Shown one piece after another: positions 47,113 through 52,984 of a stretch of DNA of 64,000 nucleotides. Numbering within the stretch: position 1 is the stretch's first letter; each line of letters opens with the position of its first letter. Source of the stretch: a virus; IMG/VR virus record IMGVR_UViG_3300012944_000024, positions 34,408 through 98,407 of that record; one strand, 5' to 3'. The notes below the pieces were generated by a model. It did no database searches. It worked only from the letters and a program-made list of their open reading frames with translations, and had not been told where the DNA came from. The translations under genes were made by a program, and so were the position numbers.

Positions 47113-47751
47113 TCACCCAGCTTTGGCTTCGGGCTCCTCGACGCTCGCCCCATCGATCGCGCGCACCCCGCTCGCGCGGTCCGCGTCGCTCACCGGCTCC
47201 TCGTCGATCTCGAAGAGATCGTCGGGCACCTCGAGCAGCGCGGCGGTCTCGTGCCCCACGCTCTTGCGCAGGCGGCGGTCCGCCTCGCCCGGCAGCATCA
47301 GGGGGGCCCGGCCGGTGCGGTGGAAGTCGTCAGTCTCGCCCAGCGCGGCGGCGACGGCGGGGTCCTCGCGCAGCTTGCGCTTGAACTTCTCCTCCATCTG
47401 CCGGATGCGCTCGCGCGTCACGTTCATCAGCGCGCCCACCTCCTCGAGCGTCACCCCATCGCCGTCGCCATCCTTGCCGCCCGCCACGTCGAGCGCACAG
47501 GATTGCTCCATCGCCTCGAGGTTGGCGACGAGCCCGTCCAAGTCGGCGGCGGGGAAGTTGAGCTTCAGGCTCCCCGCCTTCGTGACGTCGAGGAACAGGT
47601 TCATCTTGCAGCTGACGAATGGGCAAGGGCGCGGCCCGTGGACGCAATCGGCTCGCGTCTCGGGCCGCGCGATCCCGCGCGGGTAGCTCGCCCCATCCTC
47701 CGACGCGATCGGCAGGCGTAGCGAGATCGTCCGGGGCCGCAAGATGGCCAC
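47113..47751 (-). CDS. Sigma-region-4-like transcription regulator
   Basis: A 212-residue protein from GTG 47751. Residues 40-50 (PRPCPFVSCKM) and 52-66 ('LFLDVTKAGSLKLNF') form a pattern I associate with a myxobacterial family in which a CPFVSC segment precedes a sigma-70 region-4 helix-turn-helix. Here residues 100-129 ('VTLEEVGALMNVTRERIRQM') form that helix-turn-helix and are followed by a basic stretch. No region-2 domain is present, so it cannot act as a complete sigma factor. It is the best candidate in the window to redirect host RNA polymerase or bind phage promoters. Confidence 0.75.
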   Translation of the reverse strand: MAILRPRTISLRLPIASEDGASYPRGIARPETRADCVHGPRPCPFVSCKMNLFLDVTKAGSLKLNFPAADLDGLVANLEAMEQSCALDVAGGKDGDGDGVTLEEVGALMNVTRERIRQMEEKFKRKLREDPAVAAALGETDDFHRTGRAPLMLPGEADRRLRKSVGHETAALLEVPDDLFEIDEEPVSDADRASGVRAIDGASVEEPEAKAG

Positions 47752-47834
47752 ACCCTGTCACTCGCAGAGTCCGCCGTCACTGGGCATTTTTGCGCGTCCT
47801 GGTTTCGGTGCGATGGGAACCTACGTTTGAGGGA

Positions 47835-48077
47835 TCAAAAGGTGAGACGTCGGCTGCTGAATAGCCCAGCAAGTTCGAGCAGCAAGACGCACGCGATGAG
47901 CACGACCACGATCTGCACGAGCCCCTTGATCACGGGGATCGGGCCCGGGGGGTTGGGGACCGGGAGGGTCCCGACGACCCAGTAGACGCAGTAGGCGACG
48001 ATGCAGACGACGAGGATCTGGGCGAGCAGGAGCATGGACGAGCGCAGCGAGCACGCGCCGTGCCGTTCAGACTGCAT
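47835..48077 (-). CDS. Two-helix membrane protein, holin-like
   Basis: An 80-residue protein with hydrophobic segments at about 15-37 ('LLLAQILVVCIVAYCVYWVV') and 46-70 ('IKGLVQIVVVLIACVLLLEL'), joined by a Pro/Gly-rich loop. This is the topology of class II holins and of a widespread small membrane-protein family. ATG 48077 has GGAG five bases upstream and overlaps the HNH gene end. ATG 48035 lacks a ribosome site. Confidence 0.6.
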   Translation of the reverse strand: MQSERHGACSLRSSMLLLAQILVVCIVAYCVYWVVGTLPVPNPPGPIPVIKGLVQIVVVLIACVLLLELAGLFSSRRLTF

Positions 48078-48354
48078 TGCACTCCGCGCCTGGGTTCAGG
48101 TGGAGGCGACATCGCAGCGGCAGCGAGGGGGACTGCTTGAACTCCTCGAACGTCATGTCCCCCTTGTCGACGTTGCAATCGCCGCACGCGATCGTGAGGT
48201 TCTCGTGGTTGTTCTTGCCCCCTCGGCTCAGCGGGTTCTTGTGGTCGACGGTGGCGAGGTCTCGCGTGAGCAGCTTGCCGCAGTAGCGACACGGGAGCTG
48301 CGGCTTCGTGCCGAATCGGTTCGCCTTGTAACGCTTGACGCTGTAGGCGGTCAT
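48067..48354 (-). CDS. HNH endonuclease, first of three adjacent
   Basis: A 95-residue HNH nuclease: 'LPCRYCGKLLTRDLATVDHK' followed by 'GGKNNHENLTIACGDCNVDK', with two CxxC pairs flanking the His-Asn-His core. It is small and lacks extra DNA-binding domains. The start overlaps the stop of the second HNH gene. Such enzymes near terminase genes can assist packaging or act as free-standing homing nucleases. Confidence 0.8.
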   Translation of the reverse strand: MTAYSVKRYKANRFGTKPQLPCRYCGKLLTRDLATVDHKNPLSRGGKNNHENLTIACGDCNVDKGDMTFEEFKQSPSLPLRCRLHLNPGAECNAV

Positions 48355-48770
48355 TCGAACAGCTCGTCGGGTGGGAAGACAGACGACGATCGCATGACGC
48401 GGTGGTAACAACTTGCACATCGACCACGACGCATCGGTTTGAATGGACGATCACAATCAATGCAGTTCCGGATCGGATGCAGCACTACCCCTCGCTTCGC
48501 ACGGCCCGTCTCCCGAAACCTCTCGAGACGACCGTCGATCTGCATGTGACACCGACGGCATAGAACCACGACGTTCTCCGGGGAGTTGTTCCCCGTGTCG
48601 TTGTCACGATGATGACGATCACGACCGGGCTTACCGCAAACCGCGCACGGGGTGAGCGGGTAGAGACGTTGTGCCCGTTTGCGCTTCGTCTCAGTCCTGG
48701 CCGCGTCGCCCTTCCACTGGTGGTGAACAGGTCCCGTAACGAAACCACCTCGACCATCAGAACGGCGCAT
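48351..48770 (-). CDS. HNH-type endonuclease, second
   Basis: A 139-residue protein with 'PCAVCGKPGRDRHHRDNDTG', 'NNSPENVVVLCRRCHMQIDG' (HH, N and H of the HNH motif with CxxC zinc pairs) and a second zinc pair at 'NCIDCDRPFKP...RCASC'. It ends FPPDELFE, matching the third HNH protein. The start lies directly after the stop of the third gene. Confidence 0.8.
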   Translation of the reverse strand: MRRSDGRGGFVTGPVHHQWKGDAARTETKRKRAQRLYPLTPCAVCGKPGRDRHHRDNDTGNNSPENVVVLCRRCHMQIDGRLERFRETGRAKRGVVLHPIRNCIDCDRPFKPMRRGRCASCYHRVMRSSSVFPPDELFE

Positions 48771-49400
48771 TCAATCCTCAAACAGCTCGTCCGGAGGATA
48801 TGCCGCATCCTCGAGCTCAAAGAGCTCGGGCGAGGGGAACGTGTCCTTTCGCAGCTCTGCACGACGTTTGCGATTGGCCGCTGTCTTCACGCGGTGACAC
48901 CACAAACATAAAGTCGCGAGGTTCGAAAGGGTGCACGACCCGCCCCCATCGATCACCTCGAGCACGTGGTCGGCCTCCCAGAGCGTCTTGCCGGGCGTCC
49001 ACGTCTCGAGCTCCGCATCGCGCTTTCTCCCCGCGAGCCAGTCGAGCCGCTTGCGTACGTCAGGGGGGAGGTGCTCGGTCGGCCCGGAGAAGATCCGCCG
49101 CGTCAGCTTGAGGCGCCCGAGCTCCTCGTCGAGCTGGCTGGGGTTCTCGTAGAGCAGCTTGAGCAGTGCGGCCTCGAGCGCGTGGCAGTCGCGCCCGCAG
49201 GCGTTGCAGACCCCGCGGTCGCGCGCGAACACCTTCTGCCGGCGAAACTTCCCATCGGTCTGCAGCTTCCACTCGTCCACGCACGCGTCCGAGCAGAAGG
49301 TTCGCCGGGGCGGGGCGACCGGCCCGAGGCAGAAGCGGCACCGGCCCTTCTCGTAGGCCGCGACCAGCGCGGGGTCGGGGCCGGTGCGGACGCGGCTCAT
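48771..49400 (-). CDS. HNH endonuclease with long insertion, third
   Basis: A 209-residue protein. It has two N-terminal zinc pairs ('CRFCLGPVAPPRRTFCSDAC', 'CNACGRDC') and the HNH core 'LWEADHVLEVIDGGGSCTL' with 'NLATLCLWCHRVKTAANRKR'. The C-terminus ends YPPDELFED, nearly the same tail as the second HNH protein. A 60-residue helical insertion sits between the zinc and catalytic segments. ATG 49400 overlaps the micro-protein stop. Confidence 0.75.
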   Translation of the reverse strand: MSRVRTGPDPALVAAYEKGRCRFCLGPVAPPRRTFCSDACVDEWKLQTDGKFRRQKVFARDRGVCNACGRDCHALEAALLKLLYENPSQLDEELGRLKLTRRIFSGPTEHLPPDVRKRLDWLAGRKRDAELETWTPGKTLWEADHVLEVIDGGGSCTLSNLATLCLWCHRVKTAANRKRRAELRKDTFPSPELFELEDAAYPPDELFED

Positions 49401-49507
49401 CGCAGGATGTGGATCGCGATGCCGAGACAGCGGGGCAGAAAGAGCAGCGCGTCCACCGCCCACCGCGCCCACGAGAACGCGCCTGGGAACCCGGGTTCCC
49501 AAACCAT
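49397..49507 (-). CDS. 36-residue membrane micro-protein carrying the palindrome
   Basis: A frame from ATG 49507, one base after the previous stop, ending in ATGA with the HNH gene. The product is MVWEPGFPGAFSWARWAVDA, then 'LLFLPRCLGIAIHILR', a hydrophobic helix. Residues 3-8 are encoded by the palindrome. The double coupling argues for translation. It may be a small membrane regulator or a linker peptide that couples HNH translation. Confidence 0.55.
   Translation of the reverse strand: MVWEPGFPGAFSWARWAVDALLFLPRCLGIAIHILR
49484..49501. repeat. Dispersed palindrome, copy 9
   Basis: An 18-base perfect palindrome whose core ends eight bases from the stop codon of the lipoprotein gene and is read within the micro-protein at 49397-49507. 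Confidence 0.9.
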
Positions 49508-49508
49508 C

Positions 49509-49823
49509 TCAGTCCGCGTCGATCCCCGCATCGGGCTGGATCTGCCGGTGCGCCCCGAGCCCGCGGATGTTGCAGCACGCACCTGCGGGACACCCAACCG
49601 AATAGAGCGAACCGCCGCACGTCTCGCCCTCGTAGCAGCACATCCCGCTCGGCCGGCCCTGCATGTCGAGGCACACGACCCCGATGTTGCCGCAGGGGTT
49701 GTCGGGGGTGGGGGCGATGGCGCGCGGGTCGACCCGATCCCACCCCGCGCCCCCGTGGGCGCACGCGCCGATCGTGAGCCAAGCGAGCATGGAGGCGGCG
49801 AAGCAAAGCAACAGGGGTCTCAT
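49509..49823 (-). CDS. Cysteine-rich lipoprotein
   Basis: A 104-residue protein with a signal peptide ending IGAC (lipobox) and eight mature cysteines (pairs and triplets around 'GMCCYEGETCGGSLYSVGCP'). The style resembles the rightward lipoprotein at 391. It ends QPDAGIDAD. It could be a surface exclusion or host-modifying protein. Confidence 0.7.
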   Translation of the reverse strand: MRPLLLCFAASMLAWLTIGACAHGGAGWDRVDPRAIAPTPDNPCGNIGVVCLDMQGRPSGMCCYEGETCGGSLYSVGCPAGACCNIRGLGAHRQIQPDAGIDAD

Positions 49824-49837
49824 GGCTTGCTCGATGC

Positions 49838-50353
49838 CTACTTGAGCGCCCCACCCATCGAGTCGTGCGATTCCGCCTTGGCCTGGTGGAAGAGCTGCTC
49901 ACGGTCGCAGCCGGCCAGCTTGTACGCGTCGGCGGCCCGCTTGTGCGCCGCGCTGGCGTCCTGGTGGAGCTGCTTCTCGCTGCGCGGGTCGGCCTGCGGG
50001 GACGAGTCCTTGCCGAAGCCCGCCATCTCCGCCTTCTTCGAGATCGCGTCCGCGTTGCGCGCCTGCCCGTCGGCGAAACTCTTGGCCTGGTAGCCCTGGT
50101 CGGCCTTCTCCTCGTGCACGTTGGCCTGGGCGCGGTGCCAGTTGGCCTTGTCCCCGTTGCCTGCGTCCTGGTGCTTCCACGCCGCCTCGCGGTGCGCGCT
50201 GGCGGCGCGCTGGTGCGACTCGTGGTCGCCCTCCTTGGTCGACGCGCTCGCCCCCTTGGCCGCGATGGAGGCGTCGTTGGCGCTCTTGCCCTTGGCCGCG
50301 TTGCTCTGGCCCGAGAACCCACCCATCACCGGGCCCGGCACTTCTGCTCTCAT
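49838..50353 (-). CDS. His/Ala-rich helical repeat protein
   Basis: A 171-residue protein, ATG 50353. It is built of irregular helical repeats in which His alternates with Ala and Lys ('HESHQRAASAHREAAWKHQD', 'HRAQANVHEEKADQ'). The gene at 51460-51756 has a shorter, related composition ('YAHGKAADAHLKAARANL'). The His content suggests metal or nucleic-acid binding. A structured RNA element lies directly upstream (50391-50457). Family unrecognised. Confidence 0.6.
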   Translation of the reverse strand: MRAEVPGPVMGGFSGQSNAAKGKSANDASIAAKGASASTKEGDHESHQRAASAHREAAWKHQDAGNGDKANWHRAQANVHEEKADQGYQAKSFADGQARNADAISKKAEMAGFGKDSSPQADPRSEKQLHQDASAAHKRAADAYKLAGCDREQLFHQAKAESHDSMGGALK

Positions 50354-50390
50354 CCCCACATCATCACCGGGAAGTCGGGCTGCCGTCAGC

Positions 50391-50457
50391 GAAACAGCTC
50401 CCCCGGCCACCTGGCCAGGTCATTCGAGGGGCGACCTCTAGCCAGGGGAGCTGCTTC
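50391..50457 (-). ncRNA. Structured leader element upstream of the His-rich gene
   Basis: An outer stem of CAGCTCCCC (50395-50403) with GGGGAGCTG (50445-50453) encloses smaller stems: GGC (50405-50407) with GCC (50441-50443), and AGGTC (50417-50421) with GACCT (50433-50437). The fold ends about 40 bases before ATG 50353. It could be an attenuator or protein-binding leader. No known riboswitch class is recognised. Confidence 0.4.
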
Positions 50458-50473
50458 GCGGATGGGGTTTCAA

Positions 50474-50728
50474 TTACTCGGGCGGGACCTGGATCCCGAA
50501 GTTGGGCGTCCCGTCGCAGTAGCCGAGCTGCAAGGGGCCGGCGCCTTGCAGGATCACCCCGCAGCGATCCCCCACCGGGCAGCCCTCGACGCAGCGGAGG
50601 ATCTCGCGCCGCCCGAGGTCGACGTAGAAGCTCCCCTCGCACGGGTAGACGACCTGATCGACCCGGCAGCCCGCGGGATCGGGAGGGCTGGAGCACGCAA
50701 GCAGGGCGAGCAGCAGGAGGGACTTCAC
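50474..50728 (-). CDS. Small cysteine-rich lipoprotein
   Basis: An 84-residue protein from GTG 50728, with MKSLLLLALLACSSPPDP, a lipobox LLAC. The mature part has six cysteines (including 'CRVDQVVYPCEGSFYVDL' and 'CVEGCPVGDRC'). It is coupled to the micro-protein upstream by GTGA. Likely a surface-exposed disulphide-bonded lipoprotein. Confidence 0.65.
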   Translation of the reverse strand: MKSLLLLALLACSSPPDPAGCRVDQVVYPCEGSFYVDLGRREILRCVEGCPVGDRCGVILQGAGPLQLGYCDGTPNFGIQVPPE

Positions 50729-50853
50729 GGCGGGTTGTGCACGGGGCACCAAGCCGTCTCCCCGCAGAGACACCCATCCGACTCACGCCGCCCGCAGAAG
50801 ACCACGCACGCGAGCGCGAGGAGAAAGAGCCACGTCTCCACGTCCACCCTCAC
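50725..50853 (-). CDS. Cysteine-bearing membrane micro-protein
   Basis: A 42-residue protein from GTG 50853, overlapping stops on both sides (GTGA). It reads MRVDVETWLFLLALACVVFC, a membrane helix, followed by a C-x-C cluster ('SDGCLCGETAWCPVHNPP'). It may function with the lipoprotein encoded next to it. Confidence 0.55.
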   Translation of the reverse strand: MRVDVETWLFLLALACVVFCGRRESDGCLCGETAWCPVHNPP

Positions 50854-51086
50854 ACCTCTAGCCCTTCCCCGCACGCCCGGCAGGCCGCGCAGTCGTCGGG
50901 ATGCACGGCAGGGAGCCTGCCAGGCCTCCCGGTGTGCAGGGTAAAGTCCAGTTGCACCATCGCCGGACCCATGTCCACCCCGCACCTCGGTGGGCGGATG
51001 ATGTCGAACCCAGGGTGGTCGGGCGACGGCTCCTCGATCACAAGGTGTCGCTTTCCGTCGGGCCCGAGCGCCATGGAGAGCTTCAT
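50850..51086 (-). CDS. Small protein with C-terminal zinc pair
   Basis: A 78-residue protein from ATG 51086. It starts MKLSMALGPDGKRHLVIEEP and ends 'CAACRACGEGLEV', three cysteines spaced as in a zinc knuckle. It is coupled to the micro-protein downstream. No family is recognised. Confidence 0.55.
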   Translation of the reverse strand: MKLSMALGPDGKRHLVIEEPSPDHPGFDIIRPPRCGVDMGPAMVQLDFTLHTGRPGRLPAVHPDDCAACRACGEGLEV

Positions 51087-51103
51087 GCCTAGTCCGATGC
51101 CGG

Positions 51104-51268
51104 CTACGGACCGCCGCCATCCGCGACCGCTGCGTCCTCGGAGGCCTCGGCCATCCCGTGCGCGACGCGGAATCGGTTGTAGGCGATGAGGAGGTAGGCG
51201 CTCTTGCGGCGCTCGGCCTCGAGCTCGTCGTCGATGGAGGGAGGGGGCGGAGCTTTCGTCTTCGTCAT
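51104..51268 (-). CDS. Small acidic helical protein
   Basis: A 54-residue protein from ATG 51268. It begins MTKTKAPPPPSIDDELEAER, a Pro-rich start and acidic helix, then 'KSAYLLIAYNRFRVAHGM'. A G-rich stretch precedes the start. It fits tightly between neighbours; function unknown. Confidence 0.5.
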   Translation of the reverse strand: MTKTKAPPPPSIDDELEAERRKSAYLLIAYNRFRVAHGMAEASEDAAVADGGGP

Positions 51269-51277
51269 CCCCCCACC

Positions 51278-51463
51278 CTACCCCCCGCGCCGGCCCGCCA
51301 CGAAGCGCGCGAAGGTGAGCTCGCCCAGCGTCTTCTCGAGCTGCGCGATCTCCAGCTCGAGCTCCTCGGCCTCCCCACCCCGCGCCCTCTCGAGCTGCTC
51401 CTGGCGCCGCGCGAGCTTGGCGCGCACGTGCTCGACCGCGTCCCGCTCGGGGTCGGGCTTCAC
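51278..51463 (-). CDS. Small coiled-coil protein
   Basis: A 61-residue protein from GTG 51463, overlapping the previous stop (GTGA). The sequence MKPDPERDAVEHVRAKLARR, then 'EELELEIAQLEKTLGEL', is strongly helical with heptads. It may oligomerise with the neighbouring helical proteins. Confidence 0.5.
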   Translation of the reverse strand: MKPDPERDAVEHVRAKLARRQEQLERARGGEAEELELEIAQLEKTLGELTFARFVAGRRGG

Positions 51464-51756
51464 GCAAACCGTCCGTGGGAATCGCGCGGTTGGCCGCCCG
51501 CGATAGCGGTGTGCTCGTTCGCGGCGGCAATGTGCTCGTTTGCCTTCTCGTGATTGCCGGCGCTGAGGTTGGCGCGCGCGGCCTTCAGATGCGCATCGGC
51601 CGCCTTGCCGTGCGCGTACGGATCCTTGCCCCAGTACGCCTTGACCGACGCGGATGCATTCTCTGCCACCTTCGTGGCCGCGCGCGCCTTCGCGCCCAGC
51701 TTCGCATCGGTGGCGCCGTTCTGGTTGGCGGCGACGAACTTCCCGAGGTTTTTCAC
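51460..51756 (-). CDS. Small His/Ala-rich helical protein
   Basis: A 98-residue protein from GTG 51756. It shares the 'H-KAADAHLKAA' and 'H-KA-EHI-AANEH' rhythm with the gene at 49838-50353 and ends QPRDSHGRFA. It overlaps the ParB-like gene's stop by GTGA. Family unrecognised; possibly a paralogue of the larger His/Ala-rich protein. Confidence 0.55.
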   Translation of the reverse strand: MKNLGKFVAANQNGATDAKLGAKARAATKVAENASASVKAYWGKDPYAHGKAADAHLKAARANLSAGNHEKANEHIAAANEHTAIAGGQPRDSHGRFA

Positions 51757-52217
51757 GGCATCTGCTCCGGCGGTTCAGCGTCGAGGTCGACGTAGCGAGC
51801 GCGTATCGTCCGCATCCCCCGCAGCTTCGCCGCCACGACCCGGTGATGACCATCAAAGGCGTAATTCGTCCCCTTGCACCGCACCACGATGGGCGTGTCC
51901 ACGACGCCCCCGTGATCGGCGTGCTTGGTGCCAGCGCGGACCTTGCCGCCGTTTTCGATGTAGTGCTCGACGCGCTTGCGGTCGACGGTGTGCTGGATCG
52001 CGACGAGCGAGGCGATCGGGACGCTCTGGATGGGGGCTTGATCGATGCGGGCGTTCATCTCCCGGTGCCCGATCACCTCCTGGTAGCCCTCGCGCGAGAT
52101 GTACCGGAGCGGAACAGGAAGCGTCGCGCCCGCCCCGGGCATCGCGTGCAGCAGGGCGAGCGCCTGCTCGGGGGAGCGGGCGCTGCCCTCGTTGACCCAC
52201 TTGCCTAGCCTCGCCAC
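51753..52217 (-). CDS. ParB-like domain protein
   Basis: A 154-residue protein from GTG 52217. Its core ('VPIASLVAIQHTVDRKRVEH', 'IVVRCKGTNYAFDGHHRVVA') matches the ParB/sulfiredoxin fold, with the 'DGHHR' motif used for nucleotide binding or nuclease activity. There is no ParB helix-turn-helix and no ParA nearby, so it is not a full segregation protein. Such phage proteins are often called ParB-like nucleases. It overlaps the following His/Ala-rich gene. Confidence 0.75.
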   Translation of the reverse strand: MARLGKWVNEGSARSPEQALALLHAMPGAGATLPVPLRYISREGYQEVIGHREMNARIDQAPIQSVPIASLVAIQHTVDRKRVEHYIENGGKVRAGTKHADHGGVVDTPIVVRCKGTNYAFDGHHRVVAAKLRGMRTIRARYVDLDAEPPEQMP

Positions 52218-52230
52218 CCCGCGAGACTAC

Positions 52231-52779
52231 TCACCCCGCTTTGGGATCGCGAAGCTGCACCACTCGTGGGTCCTCGGCCCCGTCGATCGCAGCGCCTAGG
52301 CGATCTGGCCCACGCCCCTCCAGGCGCGCCGCCTTCAGCTCCTCGGCCCACGCGGCCGCGACGATTGTGAACGCGGTCAGGGCGAATCGATCGAAGGTCT
52401 CGAACCCCGCAGCGCCTTGGTCGATCCCCGCGACGAGCTCCTTGTGCTCCTCCTGCACGAGCACGACGAGCGCCAGGATGGGCAGCTCGGTCAACTCGAC
52501 GACCAGCGAGGCGGCGAGGTTCTGCGCCGTCTTCCAGCTGCGCTGCTCGACCGCCCGCCTCATCGCGTCGCGTAGCTCGTGGCACCGCCCGAGCACGCGC
52601 TCAAGGTCGCGGATCCTCTGCTCACGCTGCAGCGCGGCGAGCGCGTCGAAGAGATTGCGCGCGTCCTGGGCGTGGTTGAGCGGGTCGTTCGTCTCGAAGT
52701 CCGGGTCGGAAGAATGCCCCAGGAACTTCTCGCACAGCGTCGGGAGCATCTCGCCGACCAGGTCTCTCGCCTTCGTCAT
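52231..52779 (-). CDS. Helical protein, unrecognised
   Basis: A 182-residue acidic helical protein with an excellent AAGGAG ribosome site eight bases from ATG 52779. Segments 'DARNLFDALAALQREQRIRD' and 'VVELTELPILALVVLVQEEH' suggest a compact helical bundle. It follows the palindrome at 52813-52828. Function unknown. Confidence 0.6.
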   Translation of the reverse strand: MTKARDLVGEMLPTLCEKFLGHSSDPDFETNDPLNHAQDARNLFDALAALQREQRIRDLERVLGRCHELRDAMRRAVEQRSWKTAQNLAASLVVELTELPILALVVLVQEEHKELVAGIDQGAAGFETFDRFALTAFTIVAAAWAEELKAARLEGRGPDRLGAAIDGAEDPRVVQLRDPKAG

Positions 52780-52812
52780 TCGCTCGTCTCCTTGTCGATT
52801 CGCGACCCCTTC

Positions 52813-52828
52813 GGGAACCCGGGTTCCC
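52813..52828. repeat. Dispersed palindrome, copy 10
   Basis: The perfect 16-base core, 12 bases past the stop codon of the micro-membrane gene and immediately upstream of a strong ribosome-binding site. Confidence 0.9.
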
Positions 52829-52840
52829 AGACCCCCCCCC

Positions 52841-52984
52841 CTACCATGCCGATTCGTGGCTCTCGCCGGGCGTGGCGTCGAAGAGCCAAAGCACCCCGTA
52901 GCCGGCCCAGAGGGCGAAGGCGACGAGCAGCAAGGACAGCCACGGGAATCGCGTCTCACGGCGGATCTGGCGGGCAGTCTTCAT
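52841..52984 (-). CDS. 47-residue membrane protein after TerL
   Basis: A 47-residue protein, ATG 52984 overlapping the terminase stop (ATGA). It reads MKTARQIRRETRFPWLSLLL, then 'VAFALWAGYGVLWLF', a membrane helix, and ends DATPGESHESAW. The topology is that of a small holin or anchor. A T7 slippery run near the end of TerL could in principle fuse it to the terminase in the -1 frame. Confidence 0.55.
   Translation of the reverse strand: MKTARQIRRETRFPWLSLLLVAFALWAGYGVLWLFDATPGESHESAW

Noticed and set aside
51753-52217. A complete ParABS partition system
   Set aside because: No ParA-type ATPase is present and the ParB-like protein lacks the DNA-binding helix-turn-helix domain.
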